Shown here one piece after another: positions 1 to 11,625 of a DNA stretch of 64,000 nucleotides. A program made the position numbers and the translations under genes. Every line of letters begins with the position of its first letter. Position 1 is the first letter of the stretch. Below the pieces are notes generated by a model. That model was not told the origin of the DNA, searched no databases, and saw nothing but the letters and a program-made list of their open reading frames with translations. Source of the stretch: Apium graveolens (taxonomy: Eukaryota; Streptophyta; Magnoliopsida; Apiales; Apiaceae); the NCBI RefSeq assembly GCF_009905375.1, contig NC_133657.1:248001-312000 (forward strand), written 5' to 3'.

Positions 1-393
1 ATATAAAAAAGTAAGTTTTCCAAATTTATTTGTCTAAATCAAATAGTTGATGGATATTTTACACCAATGTTTGAATATCTAATTCATTGGTCTGAACCAT
101 ACAATTTACCTTCATAGGAAAAAGTAATAACAGTTCAAATTCAAAAACGATAGAAACACAAAAATTAGCTGCATGGAGTATATAAGGTGGTTGCATAAAA
201 AGACAAACTTATGCATAAAAATACAAACTTAAATTTAGTGTTCTCTCGGTTTTCGTGCGTAACGGTTTGAAAATAGTGGAAAAGATATCTCTAAATTTAT
301 TGTTGGCGCAAGATATAATAAATTGTTCCATCTTTTTGATTAAATAATAAAATCTGATAGAATCTTGAAGGGATTATCTTAAACTTTTTCAAC

Positions 394-402
394 CATAAAT
401 AG
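394..402 (+). promoter_or_regulatory. TATA-like box of F-box gene copy A
   Basis: CATAAATAG lies about 90 bases before the chosen ATG. The same box with the same spacing is kept upstream of F-box copy B (about 41919) and in copy C (about 36999), which supports a core promoter. The 5' flank from base 1 looks identical to 41526 onward. Confidence 0.45.
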
Positions 403-492
403 GACTTGATTGTTCCTGTGTCTGTCCACAAATCAGTGTGTCTTTCTCTTTCAGAGTACAAAGAAAATACAGTAGAAGTGAGGAGCTTAAAA

Positions 493-1743
493 ATGTCTGA
501 TCTCACAAGCGAAGGTACATCCCAGAAGGGCAAAGCAGCAAAAATGAATTTGATAGACGCACTGCCAGTTGGACTCCTTTTGTCCATCTTAGCCTTGCTT
601 CCAGTTTCATCCATCCATGCATGCAGGTGTGTATGCAAATTCTTCAAAACACTCATCTCAGATGAATATTACACCACAATTTGCATTGATTCCCCATTTA
701 CCACCATTGTGTTCGACAATCCTTCTGGGGTTCACTTGCTTGAGTTGGCAAACGGATATCGTAAGTCTTATATATCTCGATTTCCCAGACAGACCAAAGT
801 CATCGGATCTTGTAATGGTTTGCTTTGTTTGTCGGTTTTAGCTAATCATAACGATACTTTCATACTAGATAGAGATCCTAGTCATATACATTTGCTAGAT
901 AGGTTTGTTGTAGTGTGCAATCCAATTTTGGGACAGTATTATAGCCTTCCAAAACTCAAAATCGAGTCTGAGAATCCTCTCAGTACTTTTAATCAAGAGG
1001 TTTACGGGTTTGGTTTTGGGTCACGTTCTCGTTCCTACAAGGTTCTGAGAATTTCAACAAGAAGGAATCCGCCACACCTAATTTATAAAAAAAGAGCAGA
1101 GGCTGAGATTATTACTGTTGGGACTGATCACCATAAATGGAGAAGTGTGGGATATCTCCCCTACCCAAGCAATCAGGAAATTATTGCTGCTGCTACCTTG
1201 GAAGGAGCTTTTCATTGGCTGTTTGATAACGAGTTGCAAAACATCACATCTCTCATTGCATTTAACATTGAGGAAGAGCGTCACTATCAGATCCCGATTC
1301 CTTCTAATATCAAAAACTGCAAGGTTATGAGCGTTGGGGTGTTCCGCGAGTGTCTCTGTGTGTTTGATAACTCCGTTTCTGGCCAATTTAGCATATGGTC
1401 GATGAAGAAATATGGAGTGCTGGAGTCTTGGACTTTAGACTGCAATTTCATCGCCTCGATTCCCGGTGGACTGAATGCTTCCGCGTTGTACCCCATAGCA
1501 CTTCTGAAGGATGGATCGGTTTTGATGAAGTCTGAGAGTGGTAATTTCTATACTTACCATCAAAAGAACAAGATATTTACCAACTTTGAGACTGGTGACC
1601 TGAGGGTGCTGGATGATTTCAAGGGTCACATACTTCACTCATCAAATTTCCGTCAAGAAGTTATGTTGGAAACTGGATGTTTGAATTTAGAGGAGTCGGT
1701 AGAGGCCCTGGTCACTTCAGCTAGGTATAACTGGAGTCGATAG
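493..1743 (+). CDS. F-box protein with F-box-associated (FBA) domain, copy A
   Basis: A 416-residue single-exon protein. The F-box lies near residues 18-60 (LIDALPVGLLLSILALLPV, then a CRCVCKFFKTLI stretch), the part that binds SKP1 in SCF ubiquitin ligases. The rest reads as a type-1 FBA substrate-binding region: a CNGLLCL motif, then a CNPILGQYYSLPKL motif, then a GFGFGSRSRSYKVLR motif. The ATG at 493 was chosen because the longer upstream frame begins at TTG; a second ATG at 544 sits directly before the F-box and could also be used. The target is unknown. Copy B (42018-43268) differs by about five or six residues, all near the C-terminus. Copy C is broken. An SCF adaptor role in the nucleus or cytosol is family knowledge, not shown here. 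Confidence 0.85.
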   Translation: MSDLTSEGTSQKGKAAKMNLIDALPVGLLLSILALLPVSSIHACRCVCKFFKTLISDEYYTTICIDSPFTTIVFDNPSGVHLLELANGYRKSYISRFPRQTKVIGSCNGLLCLSVLANHNDTFILDRDPSHIHLLDRFVVVCNPILGQYYSLPKLKIESENPLSTFNQEVYGFGFGSRSRSYKVLRISTRRNPPHLIYKKRAEAEIITVGTDHHKWRSVGYLPYPSNQEIIAAATLEGAFHWLFDNELQNITSLIAFNIEEERHYQIPIPSNIKNCKVMSVGVFRECLCVFDNSVSGQFSIWSMKKYGVLESWTLDCNFIASIPGGLNASALYPIALLKDGSVLMKSESGNFYTYHQKNKIFTNFETGDLRVLDDFKGHILHSSNFRQEVMLETGCLNLEESVEALVTSARYNWSR

Positions 1744-3803
1744 AGGGCTATTGGGAAGTATGATGTATTTTTGTACTAGCCATATTGAGCAAACCTTGTC
1801 GTAGTTCTGAACTTTTAAGTAAAATCTAATTGATATAAATTAATGATTGCTTTAAACTGAGATGTTGATGAATTATCATTTTTCCAATATTTTTGAGAGA
1901 AACTTCCTTTCAAATATTCAATGTCAGCAGGTTGTTTATATGATTTGTTCAGCTTCTTGTTGACGTATCTGTCTACTCAATTTCAGATACTGAACTGAAA
2001 CATTTGAGGTAAGTTAACAAAAGCACACAGAAGACACTAAGAGTTGTTGTCTTGGTGCAGTACGCATTAGCTATGACTTTAAACCATCCATCAAACTCAA
2101 CTGGTTAACTTAGGAACTATGCATTTTATATTGGATCAACTCCAGCAATCTGTCAAACAGTGAAGAATTCATCCTGCTTAGCATTTCAAGTTGTTCAGGT
2201 TCCAAATCAAGACTTCCCCAGACCTACAGTAGTATGGAATGTTTAAAACCTAGTTAATTATGCTTATAACCCTGGGGTGACATCGACTTTCGTTAGCCAC
2301 CCTGTGTTTATAGCCCTAGCAGTCTTAGATGGTTATAACTTATAAATGCTTATATTCTGGGTGTGTTTATGTGTATATTAACTTATTTAAGTACTCTATA
2401 AGATCTAGCTAGATCGACACATCCAACATTCCAAACATATGTTTTTTCGACTGCTCAACACCTCCGATGAAGATGCGAATCTCAGCAGTTCAGAAACACA
2501 TCATAAGCACTCTAAAGTATTCGTCAACTGCAAAGTGTATGCAATGTTTGTCGCTGTGCATGTCACTAGCAGCAATGCAGCAGGAACACTTAATATATAT
2601 ACTGTATCTGTAATTTTGTTACAAACTAAAATAGTCATCAATTTTTCCTTCTCATCTTTCTTTTTGATGGCTTCCAACGGAATAAATACGTTGAGAATAA
2701 GTCAAAATTGACATCGAGAAAGATGAGAAGTAAAGAGACCGATATATATAGATGAATAACATATATGGATAATCTTTAATTTTGTTTGATCATTGATTTT
2801 GAAGTAGTGAAGTCATAGTATAAACTACTTGACATGGGGCTTTTTAATTATGGTAACTAAAAAATTGGAATCTGGATAAAAGTAAAATCCTCATTTTTCA
2901 AATTTATTTCCATACCATAGTCGTATACACAGGAAAGCAAATTCTTGTTGTCCGAAAGGCAGTAATATCAGCTTCTACGTTGAATATGGAGCCAAACACA
3001 TGCAATGGAGAGAGAAGCAACCCATAGCTCAACCAGTTCACTGCACAGAGAAATAGACCATTTCTCCATCTGAAATGGCAAAAGATTCAAAAATTAAGAC
3101 AGAGGTGCAGGGTGCAAAGACCTAGTATTTGCCTAATTGGAATTTAATATGCAGACGGGAGAACTTATTTAATCGGTAGCAAGGATACGATGAACATGAG
3201 CACTGCTAATGTATAAGCTTTTGAGACCCACAATTACAAGGGTTAAATCACTCTTCCAAAACCGAATAAATAATGAGTTCAATTCATTATGTAAAATAAT
3301 CTCAGGCACCCACCCTTAATTGGTTGTGATGATTTTCTGGAAGAGAAAGAGAGAAGGATTAGTTGAACTTGACTATAGGCAACAGTCGTCCAAGTCGTTC
3401 AAGTGCATAATAAACTAAACATGAACTATCGTAACTATAAGCGGTTAACAGAAAAGCACAGTTTCACAATTTCAAATTCCCAATTAACTTTAAAGTTTAA
3501 ATCAACTACTATTATCAACAAATACCAAACCAGATATCTAGCTCGATGAATAGATTATTTAAAAAGCTGCATCCAGCATCGCATCCAATGAGAACAACAA
3601 ACTTGGCCAATATAGTTGATTGATGCAAGGAAGGTAGTTCTTTGAAAACGCAAAAATAGACCGAGATAATATAGAGAAATCGGCAAAATTTACTTACTAA
3701 TATAAACATAGATTGAAAAAGGAGAAAAAATAAAATTACATCTACACATAGATTAGGTGGAGAATCTTAGTTTTTACCATGTCTCTATTACACAAACCTT
3801 TTA
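1744..3803. other. Intergenic stretch between F-box A and kinase pseudogene A
   Basis: No convincing gene. Parts are collinear with copy B: 1744-2090 resembles 43269-43602, and about 2588-3780 resembles 53040-54220. The part at about 2120-2588 is absent from copy B. An open frame at 2439-2711 has no recognisable domain, and its C-terminal half lies in sequence that is non-coding in copy B. Confidence 0.6.
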
Positions 3804-5788
3804 TTAGTGTTTCTCTTTGACTTCTTGGACAACAATAAGTTCTTCAAAAGCAGCATCACCCCCGGTATCTGATAGCACTCAAAATATCATCTTTAGATTT
3901 AAAATTGTATCTTTCACCAACAGCTCTAAGAAGCTGGTATACTTCAAACATAGTTGGTCTCTCTTTCGGACCTGGAATCACACAGTCACATGCAACCTTA
4001 AGAAACTGGAAAAGTTCACTCTCATAACCTTTTCCAAGCAATGGCTTGTCAATGGCATCTTGAAGCTTGGAGTCTATGAAAGATCTGTAATCCATTCAGC
4101 TAAGCTTCCTTTAAAGCCTTCTGGGGCTTTAGCAATATGAATAGGTCTCTCCCCTGTGACCAACTCAAGAAGCACTACTCCAAAACTGTATATGTCACCT
4201 TTTTGTGTGGCCACGAGAGTTCATGCATACTCAGGAGCAACATAACCCAAATCCCCAAACTCACCATTCACAAAAGTACTTAAATGAGTGTCGACTGGAT
4301 TCATGAGCCTCACGAGACCAAAATCAGTAATTTTGGGCTCACATTCAACATCTAGCAAGACGCATTTAGAACCTATGTTCCGGTGAATGATGCGAGGATT
4401 GCAGCTTTGGTGGAGCCGGGCAAATCGTTTGGCTGCCTGAATACCAATTTTGAGCCTTAGAGGCCACTCCAAAATTTTATCACCATCACCAACAAAATGC
4501 AACTTATCATGGAGAGTACCATTAGGCATGTACTTATAAATGAGTAGCCTTTTCTTCTTAGCCACGCAAAAACCAAGAAGAGGGACCAAATTACGGTGTT
4601 TTACCTTTCCCAGAGTTTCCATCTCTGACTCAAATTCTTTCTCTGGATGCTGAGTATCCTGCAACCTTTTCACCATAAGGGAATTGCCATCTTCAAGCAC
4701 TGCTTTGTATACCATCCCTGTTCTCCCGGTACCAATTATATTATCTTTGCTGAAGTTATTAGTAGCCTTCATGAGATCACTTAATCTCATTTTTGAAATA
4801 GACTTCTCGAACAGAGAAAAGCTGAAAATTGCAAAGGTACTAATAATTAATGCAAAATAAAATAAGCGACTAAAAGGAGAGTCACGAAATTTTTAAAAAC
4901 AGGAAAATATCAAAAACAGAATCATTAGAATATAATTCTACAATGATCATGATTGCCTCACCTGGATTCCTTTTGCACCTTTGAGACTCTTTGCCCATTT
5001 ATTTCCATCGGGGTCATCGTCCTTTCTACGGAAAAAGAATATCAAACTTACGCCTACCAGTAATGCTGCAACAACCACTCCTCCAACAGCTGCTGCAGCA
5101 ACGACTGCATTATTACTTTTCTTTCGAGAGCCTTTACAAACAGGCAAAGGCTTTCCACAGAGCCTTGGATTACCTACATAACTATCGGCTAAGACGACTC
5201 AATCCTTAAATTGTGGAACTTGCCCACTCAAGCGATTGTTTGTCACAGTAAACGTTTTAATTCGACCAAGCTGACCAAGTTCTGGAGGAATCTGACCCGA
5301 GAGCTGGTTCTTGTCTAGCTTAAACACATTCAGATAACAACAATTTGCAAGGTTTGCCGGTATTGTTCCGGATAAACTGTTGGAGGAGAGATCTAGATTT
5401 GTAACAAATGGGAGGAGTTTAGAGATATCTGTTGGAATAGTTCCAATGAGCTCATTACTTGAAAGATCTACTCCAGTCACCGATGTACAATCTACAACAC
5501 CAAGTGGGAACTCACCTTTGAGCCCCATATCTGAAAGCTTTATATTCAAGACCCTATTTTCATTTTCATGCCAACACTCAATTCCATTAAATTTACAGAT
5601 AAGCCATCGGTGTTATTATTAAAATTCCAATTGTACAAGCTGTTCACAGGATCTTTCATAGAGTCTTTTATAGATCTTAAGCAGTTAACGTCACTCTGAG
5701 CACCATAGCTAATATCGATAATAAAGAACCACCGGATAAAGATGCCAATACAAACAACATGGGCTCTGCTAGTAAGTTCCATCCTCAT
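3804..5788 (-). pseudogene. Decayed BIR1-like LRR receptor kinase, copy A
   Basis: Collinear with the intact gene at 54227-56224: signal peptide, LRR N-cap, LRRs, membrane segment, intron at the same place, kinase domain. It is broken several times. One base is lost near 5602, shifting frame after the LRR N-cap. There is an in-frame stop after QVPQFKD (about 5199), and a small deletion in the juxtamembrane arginine/lysine run (about 5030). An Arg codon became TGA right after the APEYA motif (about 4221). One-base indels lie near 4077 and 3889. The kinase part keeps HRN in place of HRD, as in the intact copy. Homology upstream of the gene stops near 6545, so the far promoter seen in copy B is missing. 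No functional product is expected. Confidence 0.9.
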
Positions 5789-6545
5789 TAAGCAAAAAAC
5801 TTTACTTCAAAAATCTAATGACTTAGGGTTGTTGCTTCTGACATGCCATAGCTGCATGGTAATCTATAAAACAATAAATAATTTAAACTTAAAAGAGGAA
5901 TCACAAAAAACAAAACCGCTATGTTCCTTTATTCCAAATATGAACCGTGGAGAACACAAATTTGACTAACATAACTAAGAAACATGCGAAGTGCCAACTT
6001 CCAACTAAAGATACTTACTTATGAATAATACATACTATATACTAATACAATCTACAAAGTCACCATTCCGGGAAAAATATTCATCACCCAATATGTTAAT
6101 TTTCCCGTGAACAAAAAGTCAAAAAACACAAGGAAAATAACCTCAGAGGTTATAACAGAAAATTGCAAAGATTGTTTTCTAAATCATAGAGGCAAAATTG
6201 GGGGAAAGTGAACTGACACCTCAAAAACATCCTTATCATATTCGAGAGCTATTTTTTTGCCCCAGCATACATGAAATCAGATCACTAAACTATTCAGCCA
6301 TTATTAGACAATTAATCAGCTAAAAACAAGCACAAGAAGCTACTAGTAATCAGTTGTATAATTACTGGATCTTTCATCTCAATAAACAAAAAGCCAAAAA
6401 GCAATTCACATGAAACATGAAAAATTGAAACTTTATGAAAGATGAACTAAAGATAACATGTTGAAAATACCCCACCTCAGAAATCATATCTCCAGCAGCT
6501 CAATACAATTAAAAACCATAACTTTCTTAAAATTGTATAAAAAAT
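5789..6545. other. 5' flank of kinase pseudogene A, truncated
   Basis: Collinear with 56225-56960 upstream of the intact kinase gene (minus-strand sense). The match ends abruptly near 6545, inside the region that in copy B leads to the GA/CT-rich promoter or 5' UTR. Beyond this point the sequence belongs to a YJU2-like pseudogene fragment. Confidence 0.65.
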
Positions 6546-6632
6546 AGTATACACTATTTTTCTGAAAATATAGATATTCAGTTGGTCCTCAAAGGCAATG
6601 ATCGGAAAGAGTAGAAACAAAGAAGATATACA

Positions 6633-6960
6633 CTATGCTGTTTGTTCCAATATGATGAAGTCAGACTCTACTATATGATCGGAATTTTGTGGGTCAGTTA
6701 ATATAGTGATCTCCCTTCTATAAGTGAAGCACTTGATGTGAAACCTAAAAATCTTGATAGCATGTAGATATCTCTTCCCGAAAACATCCTTTTTTCTAGA
6801 ATTAAACTTGATACCTTTTCCGATATAATTTCCACTTAAATTACATCGGATGTTCATGGACAGCACCGTAAAAACCTTTAACTGGTTGTTTGCATGTAGT
6901 TTTCTCCTCAGAATTTTCCAGAATCGATTAGGATTCGGATTTCTAGTATATCAAAACTGA
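6633..6960 (-). pseudogene. YJU2/CCDC94-type splicing factor fragment (zinc-binding part)
   Basis: On the minus strand an open stretch reads LSMNIRCNLSGNYI, then FNSRKKDVFGKRYL, IKIFRFHIKC and TDPQNSDHIVES. This matches the conserved core of the YJU2/CWC16 family of spliceosome factors and the longer copy at 18932-19486. The frame reads further upstream into an RRKLHANNQLKV stretch to about 6960. Two of the four zinc-site cysteines look changed (CNLS for CNLC; the second pair is also degenerate). After VES the sequence diverges and stops. It has no start codon and no C-terminal half. A decayed fragment. Confidence 0.75.
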
Positions 6961-8820
6961 ATCCAATTCAATTAGATCAAATTTGTCCATACATTATATT
7001 TCCCCGTAGGAATATTTTCTGACATTTTCTAATCCAGAAAAGAAGGAAAAAAATTGAATATTTAAATCTTTGGTTTAAATAAAAAATATTCAAAGGCATT
7101 ACCCTCTTTCTTGTTCTCTCCATAAGCCCATGCCTAGATAGCTCAGAGACTATGACCATTGACCATATTCCGAATTCAGTGGTTTCAATAAGACTTTCTG
7201 TTGCCAAAGGGATATTAAATGAGTGGAATTGGGAAATGGATGGAAGGATAGATGGGGCGCCAGGGGATGAGCAAAAGAAATCATATGCAAGAATTATAGC
7301 ATTTCGTGAAAAAAAATCTTTAGGCCATTTATTTCTTATCGGTCTCTCTCAACGAACTTCTTCACTTATTCATAATGATATCAGCAAATAAAGTAAGAGA
7401 GCTTATCTAATTGATACAACTAGCACTATCTGCAAAGATACATATTCCTATGGTAGAAAGAAATGCACAATGCAGAAAAAACTTGGTCAGCCAATGATAA
7501 TGAAGTTTTAATGCTATCAGGAACTACTTAATCGATCAAAGAAAATGAGAGAAACTATCATCCTTTTCCATTAGAACTCATGCTTGTCAAGGTAAAACGA
7601 CACTGGTAAGGGTGACCAAAGTCTCTCTGTCAATAGGTCCAAGGTAGAGCTCCAGAGCGAAATCAAGCTGGCCTAAAGGACCTAACAGTCCACTAAGACT
7701 TGCATGATGTCACCAATCTGATGTAACTATCAACTATAACTCCCAGAGTTAAGCTATACGCGGCCCACTAAATCTAGAGCACTAGTTACATACTTGACCC
7801 CCCAATCCAATCACTTTAGCGAATAACTCAACATGTTAACAGCCACATAAAAACAAAAATATGTGGATTAGATACTTGTAAGCTGAACTATGAGCAAGTT
7901 CATGCTTCGTTAAACAGCCACAAACTTCTTGAGTTTCATACTACTTCCATAATTTAAATATCCCATTTGAGGAATGTTACGCTAATAACTTCCCAGGATA
8001 ACACAGATGACACTGAAAAACTCTATCAAGTACAGCCAAACTAAAAACTGACCTTGTCACAGAATTACATATTCTGTACATATAAATGATAGATTATCCA
8101 GTCATTTAAATTCCCTTGTATAAGAGTGGCTGTTAGTTTCCAAGTTCAATAACCGTGCTGGACAGTCACCCATCACAGCACACACGACACTGCATATCTA
8201 ATCAGCTTATTACTTTTCCTCTTCTTTTAATCATCATTATTTTTAAGGCCTAGCTATCAAACTGCTAATATGAATTAAGATTATTATTGTGCAAGGTGGA
8301 AAAATACAGAGTGACACAATAACGGAAACAATTCAATAACAGTGATTGCAATTAATTTAAATGGCTTGACTATTAAAATTGGATAAACTTGAAGAGCCAT
8401 TACCCTTTGACGTAGGTGATACCATTCTGCTCAATCCAAAAATTTGTTATGGTTGTATATGATAATATGATTCCAGCCGTTCAACTGATGCAAGAGGCGA
8501 ATTACTGCTGAAAAACAATAGAAATGAGTTAAATAGTAAAACCAGATGACAGTAAAAGTATCCCATTAACTGTTAGCCAGTTGTATACACACATATTGAT
8601 AATAAATAGAGGGCTAATTTAAACAAACAAATCTTGATTAAATCACAAATCAACAGTGATCAACTGAATGAACAACCTTTCAGGGGGATAACTAGACACA
8701 CAAAACTTCCCATCCTACTCATTTCGCCCCTTTGATCCTATTCACAATATTCCGTTTCATTCTAATACATTCCATTCTCCCAGCGCATTGGACTGCTTGA
8801 GGATAACAACAATCACAGTT
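6961..8820. other. Intergenic stretch, no gene recognised
   Basis: AT-rich. The open frames here (for example 7152-7391 +) show no domain and no codon pattern that suggests a gene. No LTR, inverted-repeat or tRNA structure was seen. Confidence 0.5.
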
Positions 8821-9090
8821 CTAAGCATATAAACAGGTAACAATAAATTAACAAACCCATATATCAAAGCAAGTAACAGAAGCAGATAAAATAAAACCAA
8901 ATGATGGATCAAAAATCAACGCATGCATAAACAGATCCAAACAAATACATATATCCAAAAAAAAAACAAGCAGTTACACTTATTTAATCAAAGCTTCATC
9001 ATCCTCTTGACACAATTCATCCTTCTTCTTCTCGGGCACCAGGTGATTAATCAATGCATCAAGACTAACATCTGCATGTCTAGATTTGAT
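8821..9090 (-). pseudogene. Duplicated 3' part of YJU2-like pseudogene, fused to LTR
   Basis: These 270 bases repeat 18774-19043 with only a few changes. On the minus strand they encode KSRHADVSLDALINHLVPEK and the following QEDDEALIK tail, then stop, then the same downstream non-coding sequence. At about 9090 the reading frame runs directly into LTR sequence of the Tekay element (GATAACACTAAG), so the frame upstream is foreign. In the right-hand copy the same coding sequence continues normally into the rest of the YJU2-like frame. Confidence 0.8.
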
Positions 9091-11342
9091 AACACTAAGC
9101 AAAGCACACTGCAAACAGTTCCTTCTCCGGTTATCCACAAGAAGGATAAAATGAAATGTATAAAACATTTCCCAAACAAACAAAATGATCATGATCTTAA
9201 TCATGATGCTCGTATACTCATAGCACTTATACGAGTTAGTGCCGAGAGCACCAAAGACTGCAAAAACTCCATGTGTCTCGTCTGTGATTTACCCACACAG
9301 ATAAGTTTAAGAGCCCATAACAAATGGTTACAAAGTGTTTCCAATAATATTGAAAATAAAAGTTGCATGTGACAAATCAAGTATACTGATAGGCAACATA
9401 GATCAAAATGGTTAAGCAACAACATGGATCAAAGATGGCTGAGCAAAAATTAACAAGTGTACATATACACTTAACAAAATAAAATTTGATAAGATAAATA
9501 TGATGGTACAATAAGTACAGGGAATAAAATATATTTTAAATGAAGAGAGAATGAAAGATACTCAATGAGTCTAAATTATTAAATCACTACTTAGCTCCAA
9601 ATCAACCTCCAAACCAATCTATAATATCAACACAAATATAATTTATAAACGCCAAACTCTAAAACCCACTAAAAAGTAAGCTAACAAAATTATAATATTT
9701 TATACAGCTACCACAACTAATACTGATTATCACCATCTCATGCTAGAGTAGTATAAACATATAACTAACAAATAATCTGAATAATATACAAGCTGGTTTA
9801 CAAAATATAAAAGATATTTTATTAATTTATAAAAGTAATGTAGAAAACTTTAAATATATGACTTTATAAAAGTAGACAAACTTAAATTATACATTAATAT
9901 AACACATTAAATTGTAAAAACAATTTAAGAAAATGATAAAAATAAATATAGCATGCTCTCTGTCTATCAACACATACCGACAATATTTATCAAATCCACC
10001 TCTCACACGTTAGTACTACAACAGTACTTACAAAATTTAAATTATTAATTAATAACATATTGGTAAAAAAAAGTAACAAATATGTTATGAGGAAAATATA
10101 ATAAGATTAACAAATGTAAACAATTTATAATTTTAGATAAACAAACAACCAACTGTTAATTACTAAACTTATTTAACAAAATATTTTGACTACATATCTC
10201 CTGTAAAATAAAATACTATGCATATCATTAGTCCTGCAAATACATATTTTGTCAATTTTAATAAATTTCAATAAACTAAATCTTGTAAAAATAGATTTTA
10301 TTTTACAAATATTTTTACATATTAACAAACTAGCATAATATAACATGATAATATTGTGAACAACTCACACACATAACTAGTAAATAATAATTAACAAAAC
10401 TAGCCAGACACTAACAATATTAAAATGTACCATATCATCCACTTAATAAAATGTAAAAAAAAAACCTGAGAATCATATAATTTCTTAAACCAACTTAATG
10501 ACATAAAAATTAAAAACAAAAACAACAGGAACATGACTAATTAAAATACTACTAATTAAACATCTTGTAGCCAATACAAATAACAATTAATCAATTAAAT
10601 CAATTAAACATGCATTAAACAATAATCTAACACAATATATAAACACATAAACAAATAATATAATATTTTGATAAAACTTACCTGAATTTAGAGCCTGATT
10701 TAATATGTAAAAAAAATGTGTACAAATAATTATAAACCTGAAAATAAAATGATTAATATTAGTATACAATATAAATAGTAATCATCTTAAATTACATAAT
10801 TAAATTTTAAATAAACCTCCTCAAGATGTACACTTCTTTGAAAGTTTTGGCCGACCTAGCTATCTTTCTCCTCCTTTTGATCTTTAATAACCCAAAAATC
10901 TATTTCTCCTTCTCTTAATCTTTAATAACCCAATATTTTAACAGTGACACTCCAGTTAGCTCTTCTCTGACCTTCTTGCACATGTAGATCCAAAGCTTCC
11001 TTTCTTATGCACCAACTCTTCTATCTCACTCATAAGTTATATAATATAACTATTTTTCCATTTTGTTAGCTATCGCTCTAAGATGAGTTCTTTTTGTGTG
11101 TGAAAGCACTAACAGGGTGACTCTGTTTATATAATAAGTAGCTCAACAAACTATTAACTATCACCCGGTTTGACTCATATTCAAATTTTAAACAACTAAA
11201 AGATAGCTTACAAAATTCAAATTTTTAACAGCCTATTATCTACATAAAATATTATCCATAATTTTGAATTCTAAAATCAATTAATAAATATTTACTAAGT
11301 TATTGCACCAACAAAGTACCAAATAAAATATGGGGTGTTATA
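9091..11342 (-). repeat. 3' LTR of the Tekay element, truncated
   Basis: Matches 16502-18773. The inner end is intact (GGGGTGTTATA at 11332-11342) beside the purine tract. The outer end, equivalent to 16034-16501, is replaced by a YJU2-like pseudogene fragment. The LTR is very AT-rich and carries no gene of its own. Confidence 0.85.
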
Positions 11343-11625
11343 TTCTTCCCTCCTTAAAATAATTTCGTCCTCGAAATTCTCGTGAAGTACCTGATTCGAA
11401 GAGGTACGGATATCTTGCACGAACTGAATCCTTGGTTTCCCAAGTGGCTTCCCGAACATCATGATTTTTCCATAAAACTTTAACAAAAGGGATCGTGTTC
11501 TTGCACAACACTCTCTCCTCCCTCGCCAATATAGCTTCAGCTTCTTCTTCACAAGACAAATCTTCACGAAATGCATCTAAGGGATACTGAACAACATGAT
11601 TAGGATGATATACATACTTCCTCAT
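11338..11625 (-). pseudogene. Chromodomain end of the Tekay polyprotein, out of frame
   Basis: The frame reads AEAILAREERVLCKNT, then FVKVLWKNHDVREATWE and RARYPYLFE. This is the chromodomain at the integrase C-terminus that is thought to steer chromoviruses to heterochromatin by binding methylated histone H3. It continues directly from the pol frame (11622) but in another phase, so a small indel near 11622-11638 separates it from integrase. The final residues reach the purine tract just inside the 3' LTR. Confidence 0.8.
11343..11355 (-). other. Polypurine tract of the Tekay element
   Basis: AAGGAGGGAAGAA on the minus strand abuts the inner end of the 3' LTR. This is the expected place for plus-strand priming of reverse transcription. 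Confidence 0.75.

Noticed and set aside
406..492. Longer N-terminus for the F-box protein starting at 406
   Set aside because: The codon at 406 is TTG and lies a few bases after the TATA-like box; ATG 493 is the first sensible start.
297..656. Minus-strand open frame over the F-box promoter and start (repeated at 41822-42181)
   Set aside because: It is antisense to the F-box gene and is present in both copies only because the DNA is duplicated; no domain seen.
2439..2711. 90-codon frame between F-box A and kinase A
   Set aside because: No domain, and the homologous region in copy B is not open and is partly deleted.
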